From contig CAJQUN010000009.1 of assembly GCA_907163345.1 (NCBI GenBank), positions 3,596,001 to 3,660,000 of the forward strand: a stretch of 64,000 nucleotides of DNA. The letters run 5' to 3'. This DNA is from Haberlea rhodopensis. Its lineage: Eukaryota; Streptophyta; Magnoliopsida; Lamiales; Gesneriaceae. The position numbers and the translations under genes were made by a program. This document shows, in pieces, positions 21,031 through 32,316 of this stretch. Each line of letters opens with the position of its first letter. Within the stretch, counting starts at the first letter, position 1. The notes under the pieces were generated by a model, which made no database searches, was not told the origin of the DNA, and was given only the letters and a program-made list of their open reading frames with translations.

Positions 21031-22915
21031 GTTCTCACGCACTCTCGGTCCCTCACTCACGCCGCCAGCTCGATTCTTGCCATCTCCCATCTTCATTCTT
21101 CAGTTCTTCAACGAGTTCACTCCAAAAAAGGCGGTATCCGCAGCTTTGCCTTCTCAACTTAACACTCAAGGCTCAAGCCTCAAGTTCACGTTCAACCGTT
21201 CAAGGCTTCATCGCAAGTCAAGGTTGTAGTGTTTTCTTGAATTCTCCCCTTTTAATAGTGATCATCTCTGAGTCATATAAGTCTTTGGGTTGATAACTCG
21301 TGTTTGATTTTTGATTCTTCATTTTCGATTTAAAAAATTAGCTTCTGGAATTTGGATTTTTCATTTTCGATTTTACTGCAAATCGTCCTTCATTTTCTCG
21401 AAATACATCAGAAGGCAGAAGCTAGGATGGAATGAGAGACAGAAAGAGGAGAGGGGCTCATTTGACTAAAAATAACAAGAATTTCTGATAAATAACTTTA
21501 TTTAGACTTTAGAGGGGGAAGAGGTCTGTCTCAAGCTAAAAAAAAATTGCTTTTGTCATGATAAATTCCAAAATTTCGAGTTTTTGGATTGTGACACAGG
21601 TTGTGAATTGTGACAGGCTCGTCTGTTTGGCAGACCTGTTTGAAGTTCTGGTACAAATATTTGTAAGTTTTAGTGGATGGAGGAGCTCGTTTTTTTAGAA
21701 TTTGTAGTACAGATTGAAGTTCTGGTACAAATATTGAAGTTAAGCCATTTTTTTATGGTACCGACCCAATCGGATATTCTCGAATTAGATGGAAAAACGG
21801 GAATTTTTTGAGTTTGGTATGATACCCGATTCCCGGCCCGAAATTTTCGGGTCGTGTATCGGGTACCTTGTTGGGAACCTATCGAGATTTGGGTACCCAA
21901 TCGAGTTCTAAGAAACAAAAAATTACTTTTTTGGCCTGTTTAAGCTGTTAGCCACCCGATGATGAGCAATTGCACAAATACACAAATAACGCATCACGCT
22001 TTCACTTTCCCCATTTTCCCAAAACCCTAAATACTTAATCCCTCGTTCTAGACTTCCAGTAAGCCTTCGCCTTCAGCCTTCTCATCTCATTCCTCTTCCC
22101 CGTCATCTGCTCTGCGCCTCTGCTCCTCTCTCAGCGACGGATACTCGGGCGACTGGCGACGGCGATACGTTGGCGACGAGCGACGGCTATACGTTGGCGA
22201 CGGCGTCGCGGCGATAGCTTAATTCCTAAATCATTGAGGTAACTTACTCATTAACATCTGCATTTGAAATATCATTAAATCCTCTATTTTGAAAACAACA
22301 CCTAAAATATCATTAAATCCTCTATTTTGAAACGGTACGCCGTAAGCAGCACACCTCTTTCCTGTTTCCTCGTTCGACTGAGCAATTTTTGGTTATTTTT
22401 AGAATCTTTTGTTTTCGTGCTTGTAAAAAAGGTTATAATACGTTTTCAGCATTCTGTGTTTGCTGTTAATGATTCAATGTTTTAGTGTATTCGATTTGTT
22501 ATTATGGATGCTACTGAAATTGATGTAAAGTTCGATTTTTTTTCTTTCTGAAATAATATATCTCCGTACTTTTATTAGTATAGATTTTGTTTGGTCTTCG
22601 GTGATTGCTATCTGAATTTGAGTCAAAAAGGAAATATTAAAGGTGATTAGATTTAGACCTTTTGAAAAGAAGATTGTTCTAATGATCTGGAAGTTAGTAT
22701 TTGGATTGATTAGTTAATGGAATCAGTTGGTGGCTCCTCACAATCCCACGGTGATGTTGAAAATCGGGTACCTGAACCCGAAATACCGGGTACCCAAATT
22801 GGTCGGGTACAAAATTTCGGGTGCCCGCCCAATTCGGTCGGGAATCGGGTAGACCCCGGGGGTACCCGAACCGAATTTCCCGATTCCCGATATACCCGAC
22901 CCGATCCCTGCCCTT
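21031..22915. mobile_element. h2: hAT-like relic(s)
   Basis: 21039-21130 resembles the interior of h4 in reverse (ATTCTTGCCATCTCCCATC). 21755-21860 and 22755-22912 are rich in CGGGTACCCGA-type units like those near the ends of h4 and h5, and 22893-22914 ends CCCGACCCGATCCCTGCCC, close to the h5 terminus. A short frame at 22717 begins MESVGGSSQSHGDVE, which could be a hAT first exon but is too short to claim. Clean termini and a duplication were not found, so boundaries are approximate and two relics may be mixed. Confidence 0.5.
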
Positions 22916-22979
22916 TCTGCAAAATATGTGAACATGAAATCTGTTTGTTAATTATAGTGTATACAAGAGCAACCACTAA

Positions 22980-23272
22980 GGGGTATTTGCGATTATCGGC
23001 TTTTCAGACCAAAAGAACAGATTTTGAGTGTTATTTCATTGCTTATGTTATTGCTTCTCTAAAAGTAAGAATGTAGTAGCAGAAGCATGAAAACATGTCA
23101 TGAGATGTTTTCAACTGCTTTTTACTTGTGTAGCGGCAATTTTGTAATAGTTTGAAAATCATTAAACTGCTTTTTATTTTAATAGCAAACACTCAATGCT
23201 TTTGCTTAAACTTTTTGTAACTTTAAACGAAAGCAACATAAAAGTATTGAATAAGCAATTGCAAACACCCTC
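22980..23272. mobile_element. MITE, Tourist/Harbinger type
   Basis: 293 bp with imperfect inverted ends (GGGGTATTTGCGATT and AATTGCAAACACCCTC), flanked by the 3-bp duplication TAA (22977-22979, 23273-23275). TAA/TTA targets are typical of PIF/Harbinger MITEs. It is non-coding. Confidence 0.72.
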
Positions 23273-23275
23273 TAA

Positions 23276-24570
23276 GTCTTTCATCTCAATGGATGGTGAC
23301 AGATTACATAAACCATAGAAAATATCAAGTCGGGTCGCTCAGACTACATAAACGATAGAAATAATGGTGTATATTTGCATAAAATTTGTTTGAGGGGGAA
23401 GAAACCGATATTTGGTAATATTCATTGAATCGGAACAACTAATATCAAACATATAAAAGAGCTCGTCTCTCCCACACTTTCTCCCGCGTGGAGTTTAGGG
23501 TTTCTAAATCTTCAATGTTGGGTGGTCTTTATCATCTGTGTTAATCTTGTGCTGCCTAGGGTTGGGGCTTGGTGCGGTTTGTGGATGCGATTTGGGTGTT
23601 GGTAGTGGGGTTAGGGGTCTTTATCATACCCCTGCGTGCACCCTAAGAACCCCGTTTTACCCCTCTGCAGTTCCATGGAAGCTTCCCGATGGTGGACCCT
23701 TTTAGCCAACCAAGCAGCTTAATCCCATTGGGATTCCCACTTGCGATTTCACCAAGGATAGGATTTCTTCCGGTGAAACTGATCGGTGGGGCAGTTTAGG
23801 GTATGGTTGGTGGATTGGAGATGATGGGATTTGAGAGTGAGAGAGAATAATGCGGTGGAGACGTACTGCATGTTGTTCCATTGGCGGGTGTACCCTCCCG
23901 GAGTGCGTCGCACGTTGGTGGAATTATTTTTGTTTAGGCAGGCGCAGAGGTAGTGTTCTGATTTTGAAGTGTATTGCTTGAGGACTTGCTTTTGGTCTTC
24001 ACTTTTGTCTTCCACTGGTATCTGCAACAGTATAATATGACGTATTTGTTATTAAAGAGTAAAAATTATTGCTTCATACAAGTAAGCGTTGGTCACTAAG
24101 TAAATAAATTTTAGAGTTGTTGATCTTCGCAATGTTGAATTCAGGTTTTTGGCAACCAACCTTGTTTTCCAAATACACAATTTATTCATCCAAGATTTGA
24201 GAATAAACAGTTTTACTCCTCCAAGATTTGAGAATAAACAGTTTATTCATGTGATTTATGAATAGATGCAAAACACCACCTCCATATATGATATGTGAGA
24301 GAGATGGTGGGCTATGTTTTACTAACCACATGGGTTAAAATGCATATTTACAATTCACATGGAGTAAAGTGTCTATTAGCGTTATCATATATGTGAATGT
24401 GTTTTTCACAAACAATATTAGTTAAAATGCCTACTAATAATACCACAGGAAGTAAATAGTCACTTACTCTTCGAATTCGGGTCACATGGCATGTAAATGC
24501 AACAAGACTGGTGATGGTTATAAATAACAATTTTAATGTTTCAATAGAGATGAATTGATAAATTATAGGT
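23276..24570. other. No gene recognised
   Basis: 23276-24040 is moderately GC-rich and contains GGGTTTAGGG-like patches and open stretches under 95 codons that I cannot match to any family. 24041-24570 is AT-rich and holds a 27-bp direct repeat near 24200-24243 (CTCCAAGATTTGAGAATAAA type). No splice-supported gene model is visible. Confidence 0.5.
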
Positions 24571-24840
24571 TGTGTTAGGATTGATGTATTTCATTTGAAT
24601 GGAAGGATTTGATTTGAGAATGGATTGAAACTTGGATTTGAAATGACATCAACCTTAGGTGCATTTCAAATTCATCACAATTACAATTACGTTTATATAA
24701 ATTAGTAAAATGTGGATTTGAAATACACCCAATATAAAATTCATCCAAATAATAAAATGAATTTAAAATCAAGGATCTAACATCTATGGTTTCAAATATC
24801 TCAATCCAAATGCATCCATAATGAATTGGACCTACTTGAG
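24571..24840. repeat. Interspersed MITE-like repeat, copy 1
   Basis: Begins GGTTGTGTTAGG and continues with ATTTGATTTGAGAATGGATT and TTTGAAATGACATCAA. The reverse complement of 48212-48405 matches it over roughly 190 bp. Non-coding and AT-rich. The far terminus and a duplication could not be fixed. Confidence 0.65.
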
Positions 24841-24935
24841 ATATTTTAAACATAGAACTTATAGGAATCAATTTCGAGTATATGTGTATGTATCGTAGAA
24901 TTTATATATTTAAAGATATTTAGATACTTGTCTCA

Positions 24936-24940
24936 AATTT
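24936..24940. repeat. R4 target-site duplication, left (AATTT)
   Basis: AATTT precedes TGTGATGCC and recurs at 26918-26922. Confidence 0.85.
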
Positions 24941-26917
24941 TGTGATGCCCCGATGTTCGATTAAAGTTAATTATATTTAATTTTGTCAAATTAATTTAAT
25001 ATAAAATTTGTAATAAAATGATAGATTTCATTTTGTGATTGAAAGAGGGACACGAAATCGGGTGTGGAGTGTAGATGTACTGTACATGCACCAGTACACC
25101 GATAACACCCCGATGTTCATATTGGTCGAGAATTAATATATATCGGTGTAAGACGTAAAACACATAGTAAAATGCGTAAAAACACACACAGATCGTGAAA
25201 AATGCACTAAAACGTGCGAAAACACACAGTATCTGACGGTTCACCGACCACCGTGTTCACAACTCAGAGGCAAAACTTTCCAAACCAAATAATTGAATTT
25301 TGGTGTTCGCAAAGTGTTTCGATTTGGTCTGAAATGAACGAAGTCGTACGACCTAGGGTTTCTGCGGTTTGGTTCGAGTCCTTTGTTTCTACAACAAATT
25401 GGACGAAGCCATAAACACCGAATATATTCTCCTCACCTGGACGAAGGTTTCTACACCGGTAGCCACCTCTACCGCCGCCGGAGCTCGTCGGAATCGTACA
25501 AAATGCATGCGTGAACTGTGTGCGAAATTGGGTAAAACTCGATGCTCGATTTTTCCCACTTCACGTTACCAGTTAATTTGGACTAATTGTTGAAAAATAA
25601 TTTGAATTGGTGAAAATAATTTAGCAAATTAAATTATGATGTAATCACATCAATTTAATTACCCTAAATTGGTTAAACCGTGAATAAAATTGATAACCAA
25701 TTTTTAATGATTAGTTTATTGAATTGTGAGTTTATATTGATATACAGTGAATATATCGACTCTACAAGCTCAAGTCGACCTTTATATATCAAGAAGGAAA
25801 TGTATGTTGCTATCGAGTAACATACAACAGATATCTGTATCAGTTGATATATGATATGATAACTTATGTGACTTACTTGAGATTACGTGGCTACATGATT
25901 TTATTTAAATTATGTGGCATTCGTAGCATTCATAATTGCACATCGATGTATGAAAATAAATGTTTTGTTAACACACACCATGTTTTATACATACATCGAT
26001 TCATATCATACATGCTGAGCTACGATTATTTGATACCTATTATTTGGGATTCGATCAATCATAAGTGTTGTACAAAGTGCTATGACTGGCATTAAGTGGC
26101 TTCAAAGGCATAGGGATTCGTGGCCCTTATGATTGCTATTATTTGTTGATACGGGGATTGGTGGCGTTTGCAGACGTCATCCTATGGATTATCCCTATTT
26201 GATGAGACTGTTATAAGGTGGCGCCTTGTGACGTCATCTGTATGATATGATATGATGTCAAGAGCTGGGATGCGGTGACGCTTTGATGATGCACCATATA
26301 GACATTCCTTTGCTTGACATGCTCGAGCTATTGAGACATTTGGACTTTCATTTATTGGCTCCGAGATACCCAGTGGATGGATGTATGATACCGACATGAC
26401 ATGACATGCATTGCATTTCATTTCATATATAATTTTATAGATACATGATGTATATTCTATGATCGTTCCATATTAGCCTTTTGCTCACCCCCAATGGGGC
26501 TGTTGTTGTCTTTGTGTATGGACAATGACAAGTAGTACAGGTGGCCCAGACATGATACATCCGGTGGGAGTCACACTTGAGAGGTTTATTTTCGTCTTTA
26601 ATCCAGTTGTATATATACCAGGGGTGTGTACTTGGAGTGTGAGGAGTTTATATATATTTATTTATTTTAGCCCACTATGGATTTGTATTTACTAGTTTGA
26701 TTTGTGCATGATGGTTTATGTTGATAGATATGAACTGATGATATATATATATTTTCAGTATATGTTAATTGGTATTGATGGTATGTTCCTCGTGTGATGA
26801 GGTTATGTAGAAATTTTTAGGGCCACATGTTAATAAATGTTAAATAAATCTTCCGTTGTTTACATTATAATTATCATTGTGTGATTATTAATCACATACT
26901 CGGATTGAGCCCTCACA
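24941..26917. mobile_element. R4: solo LTR (about 1.98 kb)
   Basis: Starts TGTGATGCCCCG and ends GAGCCCTCACA (TGTGA…TCACA), with a perfect 5-bp duplication AATTT on each side and no internal retrotransposon region. This is the product of LTR-LTR recombination. The length is like the Ty3 LTRs R1 and R3, but I see no close sequence match, so the family is not assigned. A partial internal direct repeat of the GCCCCGATGTTC start occurs near 25107. The short frames inside are not genes. Confidence 0.88.
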
Positions 26918-27540
26918 AATTTGATGTATAATTTTCTTTTTTCTTAAAATAAAAGCTTCGCATTGGCTATTTCCCACGGGTTAAATTTTGAAATATTGTT
27001 AAAAAAATCGAAAATTTACAAAATAACTGAGAAATAAATGACGACACATATTTAAGTTAACTCGTCATCCAAGATGACAAATTCAAATGTTTTATCTTTT
27101 TTTAAAAAAATCATCTTATAGGAAGACGATTTCAGCTTTTGCGTGACCGGTAGAACCGAACCAGTCACCGGTACTACAGTCATTGTTAGGAAAAAAATTA
27201 AATAAACGAAAAAACTTTTGACAGGTAGAACCGATCAATTTTTTTTGTTAATATCAGATTTTCAGAACACACATTCTTACACATGTTTTGTACACACTTC
27301 CCATCACATCAGCTGCGCAACAAACAGATGCGGACAACGGTGGAATACGGAGGACGACGGCGGAGAAGGCGGAGACAACAGCGACGAAGGTGGCGACAAT
27401 TTGAAGGTATAATATAGTTATTAAATTTAATATATTGTGTATTATATATCATGATTTTACATAATTACATAGTATAACACATATCTATTTCAAAAAAATG
27501 TATTTTGATCAATTGTTGTTGTCTTGCACACTACATATAT

Positions 27541-27543
27541 TAT

Positions 27544-27580
<37 letters not shown>
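27541..27580. repeat. (AT)n microsatellite in M1
   Basis: A run of AT dinucleotides. M2 has a shorter AT run at the matching place (about 45900-45922). Confidence 0.85.
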
Positions 27581-27586
<6 letters not shown>

Positions 27587-27630
27587 TTATTTGAATTGTA
27601 ATAATAAATGTTGTATGATTTTTGTGAAGT

Positions 27631-28554
27631 TATGACACCTAGAAGAAATGCGATATTGTCTGTCTATGCTGGGGGGATCTTATCGCATGATTCTTGGTCT
27701 GTGACATATGACAGTCTGCCTATGAAATTATCCATGATATCACGTACAACAATATTTTCGTAATTGGTTTCGAGCTTGTATGAATAGACCCAGATTGACA
27801 GTGATGAGTTTTCAATAATAAAATATGTCAAATGTGCATGTGAAATGTTGGGACGAATTAAATAATCTATTGTCTACATCATAGATGACAGTACATTACA
27901 AATATTCTTGAATCCCGATGCAGAATTTAAATAACTTGATATTTATATTGAGAAAGAGAAAACAAATGCTGCAATTGTGTCTCCTCCACGTATGCCGATG
28001 AACCAGGAATGGGGCACATATATATCACTTTTATCTCAGTTGGATTTCCTGATATGTCTATGGTTACACAAGGATCGTCAAATGTTGGGATTGAAAATGT
28101 ACATATGGGTCAATCTTCTTCTGTTCATACGTACGTAGAAAATGCACCTTCTTCCTATGATCCTGCTTATATGTCTGATTTGTTTGCCGAAGAAAATTAT
28201 CATTGGGTTGAAATTGATTCCACAGATGGACACGCTGAAGTCCCAGTAGCAAATCGTTATGGGCCTAATGCACATTCTGATTCTAAACCTGATGAGGCTT
28301 TTCATCCAATACTGGAGGATGAGGAATATGACATTAATACAGATACCATGTTGGAAACACTTTCGGCACATGGTGAGGGGACTTCATCAACATATGTGGA
28401 TAATACGCCAATTAATGTGGGGAGGCATACCTCAAATGAACACATGGTTTACCCAAATATCCCATATTACTCAATGACACTCCTTGAAATATATGTGGAT
28501 TCTTATCACATTCCCACTGGGAAAAAGAGAAAATCTTATGAGTTGAATAAATGA
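27631..28554 (+). pseudogene. M1 transposase N-terminal and linker regions
   Basis: The first part reads GGILSHDSWSVTYDSLP, the N-terminal domain found in plant MuDR transposases, and then meets stops. The open frame 28009-28554 includes SNVGIENVHMGQSSSVH and an Asp/Glu-rich stretch; it matches the M2 frame 45403-45005. The conserved reading starts within this frame, near 28078, so its first residues are probably not genuine. Confidence 0.72.
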
Positions 28555-29640
28555 CTTCTTGGCGTGGGTATGTTGTTTGAGGGTAAGACATCCCTAATTT
28601 TCGAGGTTAAGGATTTTTCCATACGCTTTGCGAGGCGTGAGTACAGAGAGGTGGAGAGTATGCCGAAACTTTGGAAGATTGAATGCAAACATAATAATGA
28701 AGATAATAGATGTCAGTGACACCTCCGAGCGTCGTTCAAAGTAAATCTGAATTTGTTTAAAATCACAAGTATGGTGGACCGCATACATGTATGATGAACG
28801 AGATGTCTATTGATCATTAGAACTTGTGCAAAAATTATATTTCCAAAATGTTGGTTGAAATGGTGCGTCGTGATCCTGCTTGTCAGATTAAATATGCACA
28901 GGAAACAGTGAAGGAAAAATTGGGATTCGAAATATCGTATGCAAAAGCGTGGCATAGTTTGAAGCTATATCGTGAGATGGTTTATGGTACCTGAGAGAGT
29001 TCCATACGCAAGCTACCGAAATTTATGGGCGCTATCCAAAAGGCTAATCCTGGTAGGATAGTCGAATGGGAACACAAAGACACACGAATACCATCACAAA
29101 AGATAATCAAATATGTGTTTGGGCATTCAAGCCCTGTATAGATGGATTCTCCAATTGTCGAAAAGTAATGAGTGTGGATGGCACTCATTTGTACACAAAG
29201 TACAAAAACAAATTACAGATCGCTGTAGCAATGAATGGCAATCAACAAGTTACTCTCGCTTTTGCTATTGTGGATGAAGAAACACTGTTGTCTTGGAAAT
29301 GGTTTTTGCAGAGGTTGAATAAATATTTCGTACGTGGCGTTGATGGGATGTGTCTAATTTCTGATCAACATAGTGGCCTAATCCGAGCAATTGATGAAAT
29401 CCCTTCATTCAAGCCTCCTCAAGTATGACACCGATATTGCTTGAGACACGTGTGTTCAAAATTTAACAGTCATTTCAAGAGCGTTCAACTGAAAGGCATG
29501 TGTTGGAGAGCCGGATGTGAACATCAAATATATAAGTTTCTAAACGTTCACCAACATATCAAGCGCATAAATATGTCGGCCTTTGACTGTTTGAATGCAA
29601 TAGATCCTGAAAAGTGGTCATTTCTCGCATGATGGAGGTA
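28555..29640 (+). pseudogene. M1 transposase core (MULE DDE domain)
   Basis: 28850-29060 reads through conserved pieces such as VRRDPACQIKYAQETVKEKL and KAWHSLK. The frame 29066-29428 carries MSVDGTHLYTKYKNKL (first catalytic Asp), VTLAFAIVDEE, SWKWFLQRL, and LISDQHSGLIRAI (second Asp). After a stop near 29427 the reading RYCLRHVCSKFNSHF follows. This is the MULE transposase domain that cuts and joins DNA ends. Several stops make it non-functional. Confidence 0.85.
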
Positions 29641-29939
29641 TTCGTTGTGGAATTATGACAATTAACATGTCTGAATCAATGGTGTGTTAAAGGGTGCCAG
29701 AAAACTTCATCTCACATCCCTAGTAGAAATAATTTTTTATCATACTGCTAAACATTTCTACATACGAATGAGAATTACTTCAAATTTGTTGTCCAACAAT
29801 CAGATGTGGACAACTTATGCTACCAAAATTTTTACAGACTGGGAGTAGCTTTCCGGGCGACATATTGTCACGTTGGTTAATCAAGGGCAACAATCTGCTG
29901 ATGTGATCATTGGCCAACGATATGGACATGAAGGAAACA

Positions 29940-30060
29940 AGCATACAGTGAAGATCAGTTAACGTGAATGCACATGCGGAAAATGGAGTGAGTTTGGTAT
30001 CCCTTGCTCACATGCACAGATTGTATGCAATCTCTAATCAATCAGTGACTATCACCCAAG
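29940..30060 (+). pseudogene. M1 SWIM zinc finger remnant
   Basis: The frame reads ECTCGKWSEFGIPCSHAQIV: a CXC…CXH SWIM pattern that normally lies C-terminal to the MULE transposase core. It is isolated by frame breaks. M2 ends before this point. Confidence 0.8.
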
Positions 30061-31502
30061 AGGATTTCACCACTCAACCGTGTCTTCCCACTACCGGGCT
30101 CACTGATTTATCTGCCATCTCCATCTCCATTTCCATTCGAGATGAGATGAGTTCTATGATCTTCCTATAATTCGTATTTTCTCCATCCAACTCGGCTCAT
30201 AAATGCCAAGTACCTTGCAGATGCACATTTTAAACCAATAAGCGGGGAAGGATGCACATCCAAGACAACTACCACCAAGAGGAAGAAGCCTCAAATGGTG
30301 AGTGATTTTGAACAAACCATCTCAGAGTCTTCTGAGTCCTCTCCTCCAAAGAAAACGAGAACAAAGAAGAGGAACCCTGCTGCCTCACAGGAAACAACTT
30401 CAGGTACTGCGGTTGCACTCACAGCAGAGCAGAGGCAACTTCTGTTGTCCCCATTTCTTGCACAATAATTATCCCCACTTCAGAAGTGTTTGAGATTGCT
30501 GCACCAGAGAGACCTACCTGTCCTCTGAGTTCCATCTTTGCTATCTCTAATGCACCTCCAACACAGAGGAATTTCATAAATGTTGCACCAATGTCTATTG
30601 TATCATCCTCTGTTGAGCTGCCACTTAAGGGACCGAGTTTTTTACTTTAAGTTTGAGGACTCCAAAGACCAGCTGAACTTACTGCTTTCCTCCTCACACT
30701 CCTGAAGGAAGAGGAAAAGATCGTATGGAAGTATTTTCCACTCTCATAGCGACGTAAATTACCTTGGTTCTTGACAAAGTAGAAACACGTGTTCAAGAAC
30801 TGAAACTATTTGATAATTGGCTTAAGACCTGAATTAAAATCCGTCTAAATGATTTCAACAGGATCTTGAAGCAAGCCAGAAGAGATGGGAATCATGTTCT
30901 TTAATTCCTTCAGAACACTATGGTAAAATCAAGGCACGAGGAGTTTGATCCAGCCTCAGGCACCGCTACTCACGATATAGCTGTTCTCCACTCTGGCCAA
31001 GAAGACTATACATGATCTCAAGGTTACCTTTGGTTATACTCTTGCTCTCGCCATGTAGGTGTAGCTCCCATGGATGTTATTGGCCAATGAATGGTTGTTG
31101 TGATCTCATTAGAGATCTCCAATGGTCAACTTGCCTACTACCGTCCCAGCAGACGAATCTTCCTCCGCTGAAGAACTACCACTTGCCTCTACTAACCCTG
31201 ATTCAGTGTCCAGTCAGCATCCAACCATACTGGATGTTGATCCTTTAAACATAGACACTGTCATTGAGTCAGTAATGAATCAAGCCAACCTTACATCAAC
31301 GGATGATGACTCCACTGATTGCATGACTACTTCCACAAATGCATTAGTAATCATTCACTCTCCTCCTTCTCAACCTGAACCACCCCAGTACATTATTGAA
31401 CTTACTATTGCCCCATTTTTCTCCGTCCTACTGATAGAACCTTTAAACCAACTTCTGTTGGACTTAGCCAATTTCCCACTACCAACCCCTCACCAATCCC
31501 TA
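30061..31502 (+). pseudogene. Unidentified decayed coding region
   Basis: Patches of coding-like sequence appear in changing frames: a basic Ser-rich stretch (SESSPPKKTRTKKRNPAA, about 30330-30390), LTAEQRQLLLSPF (about 30420), and LLKEEEKIVWKYF (about 30700). 31122-31550 is open but low in complexity. Composition resembles the linker of env-like or other retrotransposon accessory proteins, such as the Lys/Ser/Pro-rich part of R7. I cannot name a family with confidence. Confidence 0.4.
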
Positions 31503-32316
31503 AGAATGGGCATATTTTTCGGACATCGGGTACCCGACCCAATCGGGTAGTTTTTAAAAAAATTCGGATTTCGGGTTAATACCCCATCGGGCCAGGTAAT
31601 TTTAAAAAAATTCTGATTTCGGGTTTACCCGAACCCGACATTTTTTTTTCGGGTTGGTGTCGGGTAGGAAAACAAGAACCCAAAACTAATTTCGGATACC
31701 CGAACCCGACAATATTTGTACACTTACACATGCTTTGTTATTTTTAAATTTAATCTGGCCCACTCCTAAATTCAGCCCATCACCCGACAATATTTGTTCA
31801 AAACCCTCACTATTCACTACGACACTAATATCCCTTCTCTCAGGCTCACTCACGCTACTCCATCGTCAATTTCTCACCCACGCTTCTCACTCACGTCCGC
31901 CCAAATCAGCTCCTGCCCTCGCCTCGTCGTCCGCCCAGCCAAAATCCTACCCTTGCCTCGTCGTCCGCCGGTAGCAAACCGCAGAGGCGCAGATCCACAG
32001 GCCGCATACGGAAGTTTGACCGGTAAGGCGCTCTCAATTTCTAACAGATTTTTTGGTTTTGTTAACATATTCTACATGATTAATTACAGCAAACAAAAGA
32101 ATGAGATTAATTAGAGAATATTTTGAGTTTGTGATGCTTTGCCTTATTGTTGCTCATTTGGATGAATTTGGTAGATTTTTGGTTTATTTTATCTGTACAA
32201 CACTGCTGAAAATGGACGAAATAAATCTGCAATCTTGGCCAAATTTTTGGGTACCCGACGCCACCCAACAAATTTCGGGTACCCTACAGGCGGGTAGTGC
32301 AGCCAAAAAATCGGGT
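31503..32316. mobile_element. h3: hAT-like relic
   Basis: Begins TAAGAATGGGCATATTTTTC followed by many CGGGTACCCGA and CCCGAACCCGAC units, and ends among CGGGTACC and CGGGTAG units just before R5. The ends are degenerate relative to h4 and h5, and no 8-bp duplication was found. The interior has CT/GC-rich leader-like sequence, as in other members. Confidence 0.6.

Larger units (their letters stand above)
26978..30060 (+). mobile_element. M1: decayed MULE (Mutator-like element)
   Basis: The left end GGGTTAAATTTTGAAATATTG and the next 250 bp match the outer end of M2 in inverse orientation, defining a terminal region. Inside are a MuDR-type N-terminal domain (about 27631-27760), an acidic linker frame (28009-28554), the MULE transposase core (29066-29640) and a SWIM zinc finger (about 29965-30035). 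Many stops and shifts break the gene. No matching right terminus was found, so the 3' end is uncertain. Confidence 0.82.

Noticed and set aside
22717..23076. 119-codon frame starting MESVGGSSQSHGDVE as a hAT transposase gene
   Set aside because: After 15 residues it runs through CGGGTACCC repeat sequence and a MITE; at most a first-exon relic.
24941..26917. Short frames in the R4 solo LTR as host genes
   Set aside because: They lie wholly inside an LTR with a perfect duplication and have no recognisable motif.
27241..27412. Gly/Asp-rich frame ending DNSDEGGDNLKV as a separate gene
   Set aside because: It lies in the non-coding 5' region of M1, and M2 shows the same region with a different open reading.
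28064..28371. Minus-strand frames over the M1 linker
   Set aside because: The opposite strand carries the reading conserved with M2.
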